From contig CAMWIG010000133.1 in NCBI GenBank assembly GCA_947174295.1, forward strand, positions 1-5,869: a stretch of DNA of 5,869 nucleotides, written 5' to 3'. The position numbers were made by a program, and so were the translations under genes. The stretch comes from an uncultured Alistipes sp. GTDB taxonomy: Bacteria; Bacteroidota; Bacteroidia; Bacteroidales; Rikenellaceae. The first letter of the stretch is position 1, and the number at the start of each line of letters is the position of its first letter. Below the pieces are notes generated by a model that was not told where the DNA came from, made no database searches, and saw only the letters and a list, made by a program, of their open reading frames with translations. Below are positions 1 to 5,869 of the stretch, piece by piece.

Positions 1-246
1 GTCTACTACCTCAACGGCGACCTGCCGCCCAAGAGTATAAAAGAACTGCGACTCAACGGCATAGACTACTACAAGGGCACGCTGCGCGAGCATCCCGAAT
101 GGGTCGCCGAAGCGCACCGGCTCGGACTCGAAGTGAACGTGTGGACGGTGAACACCGAGGAGGAGATGCGCCATTTCATCGACCTCGGCGTCGACTACAT
201 CACCACCGACCGCCCCGAGACTCTTCAATCGCTCCTGAAACGGTAA
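1..246 (+). CDS. Glycerophosphodiester phosphodiesterase, C-terminal fragment (5' end outside window)
   Basis: Reading frame 1 is open from the left edge to a TAA at 244-246, giving the last 81 residues of a protein that begins outside the window. The family hydrolyses glycerophosphodiesters to sn-glycerol 3-phosphate and an alcohol, using a TIM-barrel fold. The C-terminal signature of the GDPD family is visible: YLNGDLPP near residues 3-10, HPEWVAEAHRLGL at 31-43, the strand VNVWTVN at 45-51, and GVDYITTDRP at 63-72, which is the usual last barrel strand and loop. The N-terminal catalytic His, Glu and Asp residues lie outside the window, so activity and any signal peptide cannot be judged. 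The stop is four bases from the start of the beta-galactosidase, so the two are probably co-transcribed. The family call is firm. The substrate and cell location are unknown. Confidence 0.92.
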   Translation, partial: VYYLNGDLPPKSIKELRLNGIDYYKGTLREHPEWVAEAHRLGLEVNVWTVNTEEEMRHFIDLGVDYITTDRPETLQSLLKR

Positions 247-250
247 GGCC

Positions 251-2338
251 ATGCGACGTATCACCGCCCTGGTCATCTGCCTCTGCACGACGCTCCTCGC
301 CCCGGCCCGCGAGCCGCAATCGTTCTTCCGCGACTCCGATCTCATACTCTGCGGCAGCTACTACTACCCCGAGCAGTGGCCCGAGGAGCAGTGGGGCCGC
401 GACCTGAAACGCATGGCCGAACTCGGGTTCGAATTCACGCATTTCGGAGAGTTCGCGTGGTCGGCCATGGAGCCCGAAGAGGGACGTTTCGACTTCGCAT
501 GGCTCGACAAAGCCGTCGAAACGGCAGCCTCCGTCGGACTGAAAGTCATCATGTGCACTCCGACAGCCACCCCTCCCGCGTGGCTCACGCACAAACATCC
601 CGACATCGCCGTAGTAACCGACTCGGGACGCGCGCTCGAACACGGAGGGCGCCAGCATGCGTCGTGGTCGAGCGACATCTACCGCACCTACGTGGAGAGG
701 GTGGTCGCGGCACTCGCCGAACGCTACGGCCGCAATCCGGCCGTCATCGGCTGGCAAATCGACAACGAACCGTCGCACTACTCCTACACCTACGACCACA
801 GCGAGAACGCCCAGCGCTCATTCCGCCGCTGGCTGCGCGAGAAGTACGGCACAATCGAGGAGCTGAACCGCGTATGGGGCACTTCGTTTTGGAGTCTTGC
901 CTACAACGACTTCGAGCAGATACGCATACCGAACCAAAAAACGCTCGCCGGCACCGCCAATCCGCACTCCGTGCTCGACTACAAGCGCTGCACGGCCGAC
1001 GAGGCGGCGGCGTTCATCGACTTCCAATGCGAGGTGCTGCGCCGCAGCATCGACCCCTCGCAGTGGATTACGACCAACACCATGCCCGGATGCTCGGCCG
1101 TCGATCCGGCCCGCATGCAGGGCCCCGACTTCGCATGCTACACGCGCTATCTGGTCAACGGCCGCTACGCCGGACACGGCGAGCAGGGATTCCGCATCTC
1201 GAAACCCGAGCTGCTGGGATGGAACAACGACTACTACCGCTCGCTGCGCGGCGTGTCGGGCGTCATGGAGATTCAGCCCGGACAGGTCAACTGGGGCAAG
1301 TTCAACCCGCAGCCCTACCCTGGCGCCGTCCGATTGTGGATGTACCACATATTCGCCGGCGGAAACCGATTCGTCTGCCACTACCGCTTCCGCCAGCCGC
1401 TGCGCGGCAGCGAACAGTACCACTACGGCACACTCTCGGCCGACGGCGTGACGCCGAGTCTCGGCGGCCGCGAAATCGTGCGGTTCAACCGGGAAATAGC
1501 CGAACTGCGCCGGTCATGGCGACCCGGCGCGAAACTGCCGAAGCGGCTGCGCGACCTGCGCACGGCGATATTGGTCAATCCCGACAACCGCTGGGACATG
1601 GAGTTCCAGCCCCTGACCGACCAGTGGAGCACCTCGGCGCATCTGGACAAATACTACAACATCGCCAAACGCGCAGGAGCGCCAACCGACATCATAGGCG
1701 AGGAGCACGACTTCGACCGCTACCCCGTAATCATCGCCCCGGCCTACGAACTGGCCGACTCGCAGCTCATAGCACGCTGGGAGCGCTACGTCCGCCGCGG
1801 CGGCCATCTGATACTCACCTGCCGCACGGCGCAGAAAGACCGCACCGGCGCGCTGTGGGAGGCCAGGCCGTCGGAGCCTATTTACGCTCTGGCCGGAATC
1901 GACGACATGTGGTTCGACCATCTGCCGCGCAACCGGCAGGGCAAGGTCTCGTTCGACGGCCGCACCTACGGATGGAACAACTGGGCCGACGTGCTGACCC
2001 CGTCGCCCGAAGCCGAGGTATGGGCCCGCTACGACGACCAGTTCTATGCCGGCAAGGCCGCCGTCGTGCATCGCAGGGCGGGCCGCGGCTCGGTGACCTA
2101 CATCGGAGCGGACACCGACGACGGACGGCTGGAATATGCCGTGCTGCGCCGCATCTACTCTTCGCTGGGCGAGCCGTTCGACCTGCCCGAAGGCGTCGTC
2201 GTGGAGTGGCGCGACGGATTCTGGGTCGGCCTCAACTACACCTCCGACACGCAGCTGCTGCCCATACCCGACGGCGCACGGATTCTCATCGGCTCGGCCG
2301 AGCTCGCCCCGGCCGAAGTCGCCGTATGGCGGCAGTGA
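251..2338 (+). CDS. Exported GH42 beta-galactosidase, complete, 695 aa
   Basis: This enzyme should release terminal beta-linked galactose from oligosaccharides by a retaining mechanism. Residues 1-19 look like a type I signal peptide (MRR, a hydrophobic stretch, then APA before Arg20), suggesting a periplasmic or secreted protein. The GH42 TIM barrel covers about residues 35-420: YYYPEQWPEEQW at 37-48, FGEFAWSAMEPEEGRFDF at 65-82 and TPTATPPAWL at 103-112. GWQIDNEP at 167-174 places the acid/base at Glu173. GVMEIQPGQVNWG at 337-349 places the nucleophile at Glu340. The 167-residue spacing between them fits the family. A trimerisation-type middle domain follows at about 435-640 (YPVIIAPAYELAD, then YVRRGGHLILTCRTAQKD), and then a short C-terminal beta domain. 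The length is typical of GH42. The Cys cluster that binds zinc in some GH42 enzymes is not evident. The ATG was chosen because it begins the signal peptide and lies 4 bp after the upstream stop. No convincing Shine-Dalgarno site is seen. Some relatives prefer arabinopyranosides, so the exact substrate is inferred. Confidence 0.95.
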   Translation: MRRITALVICLCTTLLAPAREPQSFFRDSDLILCGSYYYPEQWPEEQWGRDLKRMAELGFEFTHFGEFAWSAMEPEEGRFDFAWLDKAVETAASVGLKVIMCTPTATPPAWLTHKHPDIAVVTDSGRALEHGGRQHASWSSDIYRTYVERVVAALAERYGRNPAVIGWQIDNEPSHYSYTYDHSENAQRSFRRWLREKYGTIEELNRVWGTSFWSLAYNDFEQIRIPNQKTLAGTANPHSVLDYKRCTADEAAAFIDFQCEVLRRSIDPSQWITTNTMPGCSAVDPARMQGPDFACYTRYLVNGRYAGHGEQGFRISKPELLGWNNDYYRSLRGVSGVMEIQPGQVNWGKFNPQPYPGAVRLWMYHIFAGGNRFVCHYRFRQPLRGSEQYHYGTLSADGVTPSLGGREIVRFNREIAELRRSWRPGAKLPKRLRDLRTAILVNPDNRWDMEFQPLTDQWSTSAHLDKYYNIAKRAGAPTDIIGEEHDFDRYPVIIAPAYELADSQLIARWERYVRRGGHLILTCRTAQKDRTGALWEARPSEPIYALAGIDDMWFDHLPRNRQGKVSFDGRTYGWNNWADVLTPSPEAEVWARYDDQFYAGKAAVVHRRAGRGSVTYIGADTDDGRLEYAVLRRIYSSLGEPFDLPEGVVVEWRDGFWVGLNYTSDTQLLPIPDGARILIGSAELAPAEVAVWRQ

Positions 2339-2455
2339 CCGCCGGCCGCCGCACGAACCGGCAACTGACGGCACGGGGCGCAACGTCCCGCGACACGAAG
2401 ACGTCCCCGCAGGAAATTCCTGCGGGGACGTCCATCTAAAATCGGCACCGAAAGG
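2339..2455. other. Convergent intergenic gap between the two galactosidase genes
   Basis: These 117 bp separate the stop codons of the plus-strand GH42 gene and the minus-strand GH36 gene. The gap holds the strong inverted repeat at 2400-2432. Just before it, 2374-2390 could form a weaker plus-strand RNA hairpin: CGGGGCG, loop CAA, CGTCCCG, with one G-U pair. I see no promoter, coding frame or RNA gene here. Frames that run through it are continuations of shadow frames. Confidence 0.75.
2400..2432. terminator. Bidirectional terminator-like perfect inverted repeat
   Basis: Two 16-nt arms (2400-2415 and 2417-2432) are perfect reverse complements around a single central A. As RNA this would be about a 14-bp GC-rich stem with a five-base loop, AAATT on the plus strand. 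It lies between two converging genes, 61 bp after the GH42 stop and 23 bp before the GH36 stop, which is where a shared terminator is expected. Neither strand has a clean T-run directly after the stem. The plus strand continues CATCTAAAATC and the minus strand continues TTCGTGTC. It is therefore not a textbook intrinsic terminator and could instead be a transcript-stabilising 3' hairpin or a dispersed palindromic repeat. Confidence 0.72.
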
Positions 2456-4648
2456 CTACTGCGCTTCGAGGTAGTAGACTCCGCTGTCGTAAATCTTGTA
2501 GAGGTCGGGATTGAAGCCCTTCTCGACAAGCAGGTCGCCGCCGAGCACCCGGCCGTCGCCCCAATACCGTGATTTGTCGACATTCAACTCGCGGACGGCA
2601 TACTTGCGGTCGCGCGCCAGGCCGTGCAGGCGCAGCTGCGTTTTGAGCGTGCGGCTGCGGTATTTCAGACAGTATGCGAACACGACGGCCCGCGACTTGT
2701 CCTTCGACACGTACATCAGCGCGCACAAGCCGTCGGGGTCGTAGGGCGACGCTATGCGGTAGAGGTCGCCCGACGCTATCAGGTCGCGGTACATGGAGTA
2801 GGACTCCACGGCACGGCGTGCGAAATCACGCTCCCGCCCGGTCATATTCTGCGGTTGCAGCTCCATTCCGAGACGGCCGGACGAAGCCACGTCGAAGCGG
2901 AATTTCAGCGGCGTGGAGTTGCCCGTCTGGTGGTTGGGTACGGCCGATACGTGGGCGCCCGTCACCAGAGCCGGGTATATCATGTTGGTGCCGTACTGTA
3001 TGAACACGCGGGAGAGGGCCTCCGTGTTGTCGCTCGTCCACACCTCGTCGAAGTATTTCAGCGCACCGTAATCCACTCGTCCGCCGCCCGACGCGCACGA
3101 CTGCACCACCACGTCGGGGTACTTGGCGCGTATGCGTTCCAGCACGGCATAGAATCCCCGCACGTAGTCTATCCAGAAGTGCGACTGGCGGCCGTCGGGC
3201 AGCCACTCCGAACCGGCGCTCTCCACGTGACGGTTGGCGTCCCACTTCACGTAGTCGATATGCGGCGAGAGCTGCATCGTGGAGTCGAACACGCCGAACA
3301 CGAAATCCTGCACGGCGGGATTCGACAAATCCAGAAGCCACTGGTTGCGAATCTTCGTCTTTTCACGGCCGGGCGCCTGCACGACCCAGTCGGGATGCTT
3401 GCGGTAGAGTTCGCTCTTCTCGTTTATCATCTCGGGCTCGATCCATATTCCGAATTTGAGTCCCTTGCCGTGGGCGTAGCGGGCCACGCTGTCGATGCCT
3501 TCGGGCAGCTTGGCGACGTTGACGCACCAGTCGCCCAGACCGGCACGCGAATCGTTGCGCGGAAACTCGCGGCCGAACCATCCGTCGTCGAGAACGAACA
3601 TTTCGAGCCCCATGTCCGCCGCATCGTCCACCATGCGCAGCAGCGTCTCGGTCGTGAAGTCGAAATAGGCCCCCTCCCAGCTGTTGAGCAGTGTGGGCCG
3701 CACCTGCGACGGATTCCACACCCCGTGGCTGCGCGCCCAGTCGTGCAGGTTGCGCGACGCTCCGCCGGCACCCTCGGCGCTGTACGTCAGAATCATGTCG
3801 GGCGTGACGAAGCGCTCTCCGCCCGCGAGCTCGTACTCCGAGGCGTAGGGATTGATGCCGCCCGTGATGCTGAGCAGGTCGAACTCGTCGACCTCGAAGT
3901 TGATGCGGAAGTTGCCCGTCCACGCCAGAGCGCCGGCTATCACCTCGCCGCAGTTCTCGTCGAATGTTTCGGTGTCGAGCGAGAGCATGAACGACGGATT
4001 CTCGGTGTGCGTCGTGCGCACGCCCTTGCGGGTCTCGATGCTCTTCATGCCGTGCGTTAGCAGCGTGCGGTCGACCTGCATCTCGCGGGCCCACGAACCG
4101 TAGAAGTGGGTCAGCAGATATTTCGAAGCCTTGACGGGCAGCGTCGCAGAATAGAAATCGTGCAGCCTCAACGGCTTCCTGCCGCCGTTGAATATCTCGC
4201 AGTGCGCCGTGATGACGTTTTCACGTTCGTAGGCCGTGTAGACCATCGTAACCGTCACAGCGTCTTTCCGATCGACGAGCTCGACGCTCGTGCGGGTCAC
4301 TCCGTCGGCCATGCGTTCCACCGCATGCGAACGGTATGCGAGCTCGGTGTTCATGTCGCCGTCGGCATGCGTCATGCGCAGCGCCGGCTGGCGGAAATTG
4401 CGGCCGCCCGCCGTCGGGCAGGCCATACGGTCGGTGCCGTAGTCGGCATGGCGGTAGCTGCGCCATGCCAGCAGCGGTTCGGGGTCGGCGATGCGGCCGC
4501 CGAAGTGCAGCACCGTCAGTTCGTCGCGCTCGTTGACCATCATTATCCACGACACGTCGTCGGTCGTGATTTCGATGATGCGCTTGCCGGCGGCATGGGC
4601 CGCTGCGACGAGCCACAGAGCCGCCGCGAATGCAATGATTCTCTTCAT
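2456..4648 (-). CDS. Exported GH36 alpha-galactosidase, complete, 730 aa
   Basis: The predicted enzyme releases terminal alpha-linked galactose, as from raffinose-type sugars, galactomannan side chains or host glycans, by a retaining mechanism. Numbering is from the ATG at 4648. Residues 1-20 form a clear signal peptide (MKR, then a hydrophobic Ala/Leu stretch ending AHA-A), implying export, probably to the periplasm. An N-terminal beta-supersandwich occupies about 20-310, the catalytic TIM barrel about 315-640, and a C-terminal beta domain the rest. Barrel motifs include LLNSWEGAYFDF at 320-331, LDDGWFG at 353-359 and GIWIEPEM at 400-407. YVKWDANRH gives the nucleophile Asp470, SCASGGGRVDYG lies at 517-528, and WTSDNTEALSR gives the acid/base Asp540. 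The length matches family GH36. In-frame TTG (4672) and ATG (4669) codons lie upstream. I prefer 4648 because it starts exactly at the signal peptide and follows an A-rich leader of Bacteroidetes type. The gene lies downstream of the modular gene on the same strand. Confidence 0.95.
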   Translation of the reverse strand: MKRIIAFAAALWLVAAAHAAGKRIIEITTDDVSWIMMVNERDELTVLHFGGRIADPEPLLAWRSYRHADYGTDRMACPTAGGRNFRQPALRMTHADGDMNTELAYRSHAVERMADGVTRTSVELVDRKDAVTVTMVYTAYERENVITAHCEIFNGGRKPLRLHDFYSATLPVKASKYLLTHFYGSWAREMQVDRTLLTHGMKSIETRKGVRTTHTENPSFMLSLDTETFDENCGEVIAGALAWTGNFRINFEVDEFDLLSITGGINPYASEYELAGGERFVTPDMILTYSAEGAGGASRNLHDWARSHGVWNPSQVRPTLLNSWEGAYFDFTTETLLRMVDDAADMGLEMFVLDDGWFGREFPRNDSRAGLGDWCVNVAKLPEGIDSVARYAHGKGLKFGIWIEPEMINEKSELYRKHPDWVVQAPGREKTKIRNQWLLDLSNPAVQDFVFGVFDSTMQLSPHIDYVKWDANRHVESAGSEWLPDGRQSHFWIDYVRGFYAVLERIRAKYPDVVVQSCASGGGRVDYGALKYFDEVWTSDNTEALSRVFIQYGTNMIYPALVTGAHVSAVPNHQTGNSTPLKFRFDVASSGRLGMELQPQNMTGRERDFARRAVESYSMYRDLIASGDLYRIASPYDPDGLCALMYVSKDKSRAVVFAYCLKYRSRTLKTQLRLHGLARDRKYAVRELNVDKSRYWGDGRVLGGDLLVEKGFNPDLYKIYDSGVYYLEAQ

Positions 4649-4682
4649 AATAACTTTTTTATTCGTCATCAAACGGCAAAGG

Positions 4683-4713
4683 CGGGGAGAACGCCGCAGA
4701 AGCCTTCTCCCCG
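4683..4713 (-). terminator. Hairpin between modular gene and alpha-galactosidase; possible terminator or attenuator
   Basis: A perfect 9-bp inverted repeat, CGGGGAGAA at 4683-4691 and TTCTCCCCG at 4705-4713, encloses a 13-nt loop. Read on the minus strand it begins 15 nt after the modular gene's stop and ends 35 nt before the preferred alpha-galactosidase start. The bases that follow (GCCTTTGCCGTTTG) are only modestly T-rich, so termination may be partial. It could separate the two genes or set the relative amount of the downstream message. I saw no clear Bacteroidetes-type promoter pair (TTTG with TAnnTTTG) between it and the alpha-galactosidase, which slightly favours read-through. Confidence 0.5.
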
Positions 4714-4727
4714 TCTTTCAGACCGGA

Positions 4728-5869
4728 TTATTTTCCGACTATCACTATGTCGTCGAGGAACAGACGGCCCTTGGCGGCCACCGACTGCGTGAACTTTATG
4801 CGGGTCGTGCTCGTCGCACCGCTGATGATCACCCTCTGCTCGGTCCAGCCGAACGTGCCGTGGGTGAGCTCCGTCCTGTCGGCCGTACCGCCGCCCGAGA
4901 CCTCGATTATCATGGTTCCGGCATCGCCCGCCGTCTTGCCGTAGTCGCACCACGCGCACGACTTGAAGGTAAGCACCACATCCTTCGTGCCCTCGATTTT
5001 CGACAACTCTGGTGTCTGGATGTAGCCCGCGGCGCTGGCCGTGCCGAGCTTCATGCAGCCGATGAATCCGTAGCAGCGCTGGCCCGACCACCCGTCGAGA
5101 CCGCACAGCTCCCTGAATGCGGAGGTAAAGGCCATATAGTCGCTCGTGCTGCCCGAAGGATTGGCGCTGCGGGTAAGCTCGACATCGAACGACACGGCGC
5201 TTTTCTCGGCTGCATCGGACGCAGGACGGAACCCGTAGGCATTGCGCATATAGTCGCCGCCCCAGCCCGAACGGTCGAAATGCTGTTCGAGAATGGCCGC
5301 CGGGTCGGGCACGCGGGCTGCCGGGGTCACGGCCTCGACCGAGGCCGAGAATTCGGAATCCGTCACGACAGCGGCATCGGAGCTCAGGGCCCTGACGCTG
5401 AAATAGTACTTCGTCGACGGGTCGAGATTGCCGTATGCCACGCGTGTCGCGTACTTGGTGTCGCTGAAATTGGTGTCGAACGAGTGCACCACAGCACCGT
5501 TGGGGCGCTCCTTGCGCAGCACGCAGGTGTATTTCTGCGAGGCGAGCTCGTCGGCGATGCGAGGCCACTCGAAAGCGAGGACATGAGGCTCGGCGTATGC
5601 CAGCGTCGGCGCGGGAGTCGTCAGCGAGGGCAGCACCTCGCCCTCGGACTTGACGACGATGTCGTCGATGAGGAATCGCCGGCCGTCGGCGTCGGTCGCC
5701 GTGTTGAACTTTATCCGCGTATCGGCCGTCGCACCGCGAATGATTACCGTGTGCGAGGTCCACGCGAAGTTCTCCATCGCAAACTCAGTCTTCTCGGGTG
5801 TTCCGGCACCCTCGACCGTGAGGGTCATGGTCTTCGAATCGGAGGCCTTGCCGTCGCCGTAGTCGATGT
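4728..5869 (-). CDS. Modular protein with two jelly-roll-like domains flanking a fibronectin type III domain, C-terminal part (5' end outside window)
   Basis: The frame is open from the right edge to a TAA at 4728-4730, giving the last 379 residues. Methionine codons inside it, such as the one at 5828, lie within a domain and are unlikely to be starts. Residues 1-74 are the tail of a beta-rich domain (IDYGDG, then TRIKF, then FLIDDIVV). About 80-182 resembles fibronectin type III: LAFEWPR early, then YATRVAYGNLDPSTKYYFSVRAL, then an Ala/Pro-rich linker. About 190-379 is a complete domain starting ILEQHFDRSGWGGDY, with GYIQTPELSKIEG in the middle, ending TRIKF and FLDDIVIV. This pattern resembles the cleaved-adhesin/choice-of-anchor J and MAM-like jelly rolls of Bacteroidetes surface proteins. 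Five Cys lie in the second domain (255, 265, 271, 304, 307). No catalytic motif or type IX secretion C-terminal domain is visible. Binding to glycan or protein is inferred. The function is unknown, and an enzymatic domain could lie upstream. Confidence 0.82.
   Translation of the reverse strand, partial: IDYGDGKASDSKTMTLTVEGAGTPEKTEFAMENFAWTSHTVIIRGATADTRIKFNTATDADGRRFLIDDIVVKSEGEVLPSLTTPAPTLAYAEPHVLAFEWPRIADELASQKYTCVLRKERPNGAVVHSFDTNFSDTKYATRVAYGNLDPSTKYYFSVRALSSDAAVVTDSEFSASVEAVTPAARVPDPAAILEQHFDRSGWGGDYMRNAYGFRPASDAAEKSAVSFDVELTRSANPSGSTSDYMAFTSAFRELCGLDGWSGQRCYGFIGCMKLGTASAAGYIQTPELSKIEGTKDVVLTFKSCAWCDYGKTAGDAGTMIIEVSGGGTADRTELTHGTFGWTEQRVIISGATSTTRIKFTQSVAAKGRLFLDDIVIVGK

Noticed and set aside
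251..310. A lipoprotein signal in the GH42 N-terminus (Cys at residues 10 and 12)
   Set aside because: The residues before each Cys (Ile and Leu) do not fit a lipobox, whereas the APA site fits ordinary signal peptidase cleavage.
1514..2383. A 289-codon minus-strand open frame opposite the GH42 C-terminal half
   Set aside because: It has no recognisable domain or credible initiation region, and its composition is typical of an antisense shadow.
376..2439. A 687-codon plus-strand open frame overlapping nearly all of the GH42 gene
   Set aside because: Its translation is Arg-, Ala- and Pro-rich without recognisable motifs, while the overlapping frame is an unmistakable GH42 enzyme. Long shadow frames are expected from strong GC-ending codon bias.
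2624..4060. A 478-codon plus-strand open frame antisense to the alpha-galactosidase
   Set aside because: The protein is rich in Arg, Val and His with no family signature, and it lies wholly opposite a well-supported GH36 gene. It is a by-product of codon bias.
4649..4727. A possible Bacteroidetes promoter (TTTG at -33, TAnnTTTG at -7) before the alpha-galactosidase
   Set aside because: Two TTTG tetramers occur around 4670-4680 on the minus strand, but no TAnnTTTG element sits at the right spacing, so I could not support a promoter.
4728..4800. A type IX secretion C-terminal sorting domain on the modular protein
   Set aside because: The chain ends directly after the jelly-roll motif (DDIVIVGK), with no extra beta-sandwich tail that would serve as a sorting domain.
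4669..5763. A 364-codon minus-strand open frame overlapping the modular gene and running to the alpha-galactosidase start
   Set aside because: Its product is Arg/His-rich and low in structure-like pattern. The alternative frame shows fibronectin III and repeated jelly-roll motifs, so this is the shadow frame.
1..5869. CRISPR array, tRNA/rRNA genes, insertion sequences or phage genes
   Set aside because: No regularly spaced repeats, RNA-gene signatures, transposase motifs or terminal inverted repeats were seen. Coding regions and two short gaps account for the whole window.

Overview
The window looks like chromosomal DNA from a GC-rich (roughly 60% by eye) gut member of the Bacteroidales. An Alistipes or Rikenellaceae-like genome is my best guess. 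The reasons are the pairing of secreted galactosidases with a fibronectin-III/jelly-roll surface-type protein, the A-rich leader without a Shine-Dalgarno site before the alpha-galactosidase, and strong GC-ending codon use. No rRNA, tRNA or other taxonomic marker is present, so this is inference from gene content and style.

Layout. Positions 1-246 (+) hold the C-terminal end of a glycerophosphodiester phosphodiesterase. Four bases later, 251-2338 (+) encodes a signal-peptide-bearing GH42 beta-galactosidase with both catalytic glutamates visible. A 117-bp convergent gap follows, containing a perfect 16-bp inverted repeat (2400-2432) that probably ends transcription from both sides. The minus strand then carries a signal-peptide-bearing GH36 alpha-galactosidase (2456-4648) with both catalytic aspartates. 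Upstream of it on the same strand is the 3' part of a modular protein (4728 to the right edge). Its visible order is jelly-roll-like domain, fibronectin type III domain, second jelly-roll-like domain, and the two jelly-roll tails are diverged copies of one another. A 9-bp hairpin (4683-4713) lies between the modular gene and the alpha-galactosidase.

How the genes may work together. The two exo-galactosidases cleave terminal beta- and alpha-linked galactose respectively. Both appear to be exported, probably to the periplasm. The modular protein has the architecture of a surface or secreted carbohydrate- or protein-binding factor. This resembles the edge of a galactoside-degradation locus, but no SusC/SusD pair, regulator or transporter is inside the window, so calling it a polysaccharide utilization locus would be inference. 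The phosphodiesterase is probably co-transcribed with the beta-galactosidase, but its functional link to it is unclear.

I found no mobile element, CRISPR array, RNA gene or clearly new system. The most noteworthy points are the internal domain duplication in the modular protein, the two hairpins that bound the transcription units, the exported GH42 enzyme, and the phosphodiesterase/galactosidase pairing.
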